A DNA stretch of 64,000 bases from JBQTKD01 sp963703165 (GTDB lineage Bacteria; Actinomycetota; Actinomycetes; Sporichthyales; Sporichthyaceae), in the NCBI GenBank assembly GCA_963703165.1, contig OY969798.1:4030001-4094000 (forward strand). The letters run 5' to 3'. The translations under genes and the position numbers were made by a program. Within the stretch, counting starts at the first letter, position 1, and each line of letters begins with the position of its first letter. Positions 61,952-64,000 of this stretch are shown here, in pieces. The notes under the pieces are model-generated. The model made no database searches, was not told the DNA's origin, and saw nothing but the letters and a program-made list of their open reading frames with translations.

Positions 61952-62731
61952 TCAGGCCGCCGGGCAGGCCTTGGCGTTGATCGCCTGCGCGATCTTGGCG
62001 AACTCCTCGGCCTCGTCGGCGCTCAGCGCGGACGCGTAGATCTCGGACACCTGCTTCTGGGTGGCCTCCTCGATCTCGTCCCACTTGCCCTTGAGCGGGG
62101 TGACGTCCGGCCACGGCTCGGACCAGCCGAACAGGCCGGCGTAGTCGGTGCCGGGGCCGGGGCGGTTCGGGGCGAAGCCGGGCTGGTTGAGCAGGTGCGC
62201 CGCCTTCGGCTCGATGCCGGAGCCGCGCAGGCTGTTGAAGTGGATGTCGGCGCGGAGCTCACGCAGGATCATCAGCACCTGCAGGGCGTGCGCCGCGGGG
62301 GAGGAGCTGCGGGGCTTCTTCGCCCACGCGGAGGAGACCGCCCCGACGTTGCCGGCCTTGGCGATGACCTTCTCGCCCAGTTCGGCGTAGCGAGCGAGAC
62401 CGTCGACGCCGGCCAGGTGCTTCTCGGCCCAGTCGGCAACCTGCTGCTGGTACCGGTCCGATCCGCCCTCGGCGCCGTGCAGCGCCTTGCCGGGCTCCCA
62501 GAACATGCCCACAACTTCCTGCGGGAAGCTGTAGAAGATCTTGGTCAGTTCCTCGGTCGAGATGTCGCCGAGCATTCCGCCGCGTCCGGCGAAGTAACCC
62601 TGGAACGGGTGCTCGTAGCCGTGGGCTCCGCTGGCCTCGAAGGTGTCGGGGTGAAGCATGAAGGCTGCGCCCGTGGTTTCCATGGGGCTGGCGGCACTGG
62701 CTACGGCGGCGGCGATTCTGGCATCGGCCAC
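61952..62731 (-). CDS. SCO6745-like actinobacterial protein
   Basis: A 259-residue soluble, mostly helical protein. The stretch YEHPFQGYFAGRGGMLGDIS and IFYSFPQEVVGMFWEPGKAL resembles the start of SCO6745-family proteins (PF-type helical, often misannotated as HTH). Later blocks include RELRADIHFNSLRGSGIEPK and LFGWSEPWPDV. Function unknown. Name given from memory of the family pattern. Confidence 0.65.
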   Translation of the reverse strand: MADARIAAAVASAASPMETTGAAFMLHPDTFEASGAHGYEHPFQGYFAGRGGMLGDISTEELTKIFYSFPQEVVGMFWEPGKALHGAEGGSDRYQQQVADWAEKHLAGVDGLARYAELGEKVIAKAGNVGAVSSAWAKKPRSSSPAAHALQVLMILRELRADIHFNSLRGSGIEPKAAHLLNQPGFAPNRPGPGTDYAGLFGWSEPWPDVTPLKGKWDEIEEATQKQVSEIYASALSADEAEEFAKIAQAINAKACPAA

Positions 62732-62881
62732 GACGGACTCCCTTGTTCGTCTTGGTGCGGCCGCTGTGTTCCGCGGCCCGTCCCTCCGACCCTAGATCAG
62801 ACCCCTGTGCGCCAACCATCGCGGTGCGGGACAAAGCCGGGGGTGAAACGGCGGGCAACTTGGCCCGACCGGCCATTGCGG

Positions 62882-63208
62882 CTACCCCTCGGACCGCCGG
62901 AACGAGGAGGCGTGGTCCGTCACGCCGACCGCGATCGAGTACTCGGCGTAGTAGCTGTCGATGCCCGCGCGCTGGGCGGCGCGGTGCTCGAGGTGATCCC
63001 GCCACGCCTCGTGGCTCGCGCGATCGGCGAAGGTCACCAGGGTCAGTCGTTCACCGTCCTCGGCGACGAACCCCTTGCGCTCGACCAGCCCGGGCATCGT
63101 GTCGGCGAGGGCAGCCATGCGCTCGGCGTGCCCGAAGTACGCCTCGTTGGCGTCGTCCATCAGGCGGGATCGGAAGACCGTGACGATCTGTCCTTCTTCG
63201 GGTCTCAT
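62882..63208 (-). CDS. Antibiotic biosynthesis monooxygenase (ABM) domain protein
   Basis: A 108-residue dimeric alpha/beta barrel protein: QIVTVFRSRLMDDANEAYFG, MAALADTMPGLVERKGFVAE, RLTLVTFADRASHEAWRDHL and DSYYAEYSIAVGV. Members are small cofactor-free oxygenases or heme-degrading enzymes. The FADRASHEAWRDH block is typical of the stress-related subgroup. No context tells its substrate. Confidence 0.88.
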   Translation of the reverse strand: MRPEEGQIVTVFRSRLMDDANEAYFGHAERMAALADTMPGLVERKGFVAEDGERLTLVTFADRASHEAWRDHLEHRAAQRAGIDSYYAEYSIAVGVTDHASSFRRSEG

Positions 63209-63299
63209 GCCCCTACTTTGCCGAGAACGTCCTGTGCTCCGCCTGACAATTTTGGCGCAGACGGGGCCCTCGTCGCCTTGCGTAGCTGATCATGAACGT

Positions 63300-64000
63300 A
63301 TGCGTACTCCGTTGGTCCGGTCGGCGCGCCGCCGGCACCTGCTCGTGGTCGGGTGCGCCGGGCTGCTGCTGACGGTGGCCGGCTGCGGCGGCGGAGAGAA
63401 GGCCGCGCCTCCGCCCGCGACCCCGACGTCCGCGCCCGTGAGCGCCGAGCAGCTCTACGGCGACTTGCGTGCGGCCGCCGCCACGGCACCTGCGACGGCC
63501 GCGATGCTGGCACCCGGTCTGGCCTCCGCGGGCAAGCTGGAGGGCCAGGCGATCTCGGGGGCCGCCGAGCTCCGGGCGGCGCTGAACGCGGTGCTCGTCG
63601 AGCACGTGCAGCTCACCGTCCTGGCGGCGCGGGCAGACGATGCCTTCGGCGCGCAGTCCCCGTTCGCCACGGCCGCCGTCACCGCCCTGCAGGCCAACGG
63701 CTCGGCGCTGGCTGACCTCGTCGGCCGCGCAGAGGAGCGCCAGCGCGAACCGTTCGCCACAGCGTGGGGCCAGCGCATCACCGCCGAGCTCGCCTACGCC
63801 GCGGCGCCTGACGGGGACGCGGGTGCGAGCGCCCGGCAGACGGCCAGCGCCGCGCTGCTCGCGAACTCCAAGACCTTGGGCCAGATCCTGTCCGAGGCCA
63901 GCGACGAAGTGCTGTCCACCGCCGCCGTGCAGAAGGACTTCGTCCTCGCGGCTACCCGGCTCACCGCAGCCCTCGACGGCTTTGCGGACAACCTCAGCGA
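63300..64000 (+). CDS. Lipoprotein, 3' end beyond the window
   Basis: Starts at ATG 63300 and stays open to the window end (233 codons seen). Lipobox LTVAGCGG (Cys29), then a helical Ala-rich body with blocks SGAAELRAALNAVLVEHVQL and LQANGSALADLVG that are typical of a repeat-type actinobacterial lipoprotein family with LR-x-L-N-x-L-x-E-H and AN-S-x-x-L-A signatures. I do not know its function. Confidence 0.75.
   Translation, partial: MRTPLVRSARRRHLLVVGCAGLLLTVAGCGGGEKAAPPPATPTSAPVSAEQLYGDLRAAAATAPATAAMLAPGLASAGKLEGQAISGAAELRAALNAVLVEHVQLTVLAARADDAFGAQSPFATAAVTALQANGSALADLVGRAEERQREPFATAWGQRITAELAYAAAPDGDAGASARQTASAALLANSKTLGQILSEASDEVLSTAAVQKDFVLAATRLTAALDGFADNLS

Overview
The window is very GC-rich, uses GTG and TTG starts freely, and has many 1-8 bp stop/start overlaps. 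Its families are typical of Actinomycetota: F420-dependent glucose-6-phosphate dehydrogenase, DUF3817, DUF5130, GlbO-type truncated globin, EttA, and ECF sigma factors. The gene content suggests a soil or freshwater actinobacterium (a Sporichthya/Frankia-like relative is a guess). No phage, IS element, rRNA operon or CRISPR array was found; three tRNA genes (Lys-CTT, His-GTG, Arg-TCT) are present.

Region 1 (1-8303, minus strand) is one tightly overlapped operon: a secreted anchored protein, two small membrane proteins, a fused LivH-LivM permease, two tandem paralogous LivK-type lipoproteins, a LivF ATPase broken by one extra base, and two small proteins at the window edge. No LivG gene is visible in it. 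Region 2 (8594-14399, plus) holds a pirin, a PlsC-type acyltransferase, a DUF3817 pair, TesB, a PucR regulator and a soluble NarL-type histidine kinase. Region 3 (14832-18925) is a second branched-chain-type transporter (LivH, LivM, LivG, LivF) with no binding protein; its LivM, LivG and LivF carry charged C-terminal tails, and a strong hairpin terminator closes it.

Region 4 (19063-26039) appears to be one operon: GldA-like ATPase, GldF-GldG fusion, DUF4340-like lipoprotein, SurA/PrsA-like lipoprotein, then a CopD-like membrane protein and a small secreted protein whose predicted mature N terminus is His. The same last pair recurs at 42548-44487 in region 6 (40857-44487), next to a stand-alone CopD-like paralogue and a Met/His-rich lipoprotein, behind a CsoR-like G-tract inverted repeat. 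A decayed piece of another copy lies at 44600-44679. This duplicated module is the best candidate for an undescribed system, probably copper handling at the cell surface.

Region 5 (26185-40277) is mixed: a NarL-type response regulator, a hotdog thioesterase, a PhoX-like protein, oligoribonuclease, a short SSB behind two DnaA boxes, EttA, tandem thioesterases, a Tat-exported multicopper oxidase, a FitAB/VapBC toxin-antitoxin pair, a discoidin-like lipoprotein, an ECF sigma factor fused to a zinc-finger anti-sigma-like domain, and a membrane rhodanese. Region 7 (45039-52500) has a CBM48 protein, an operon of prolyl oligopeptidase, MscS and GlbO, an HNH endonuclease, MalQ, and a DUF5130 protein. 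Region 8 (52636-64000) has PepN, RpiB, four tandem hairpins, a catabolic operon (BKACE, enoyl-CoA hydratase, CaiB-type CoA transferase, tautomerase) behind a promoter with a palindrome in its spacer, Fgd, a SigK-like ECF factor without an anti-sigma gene, an SCO6745-like protein, an ABM monooxygenase and a truncated lipoprotein gene.
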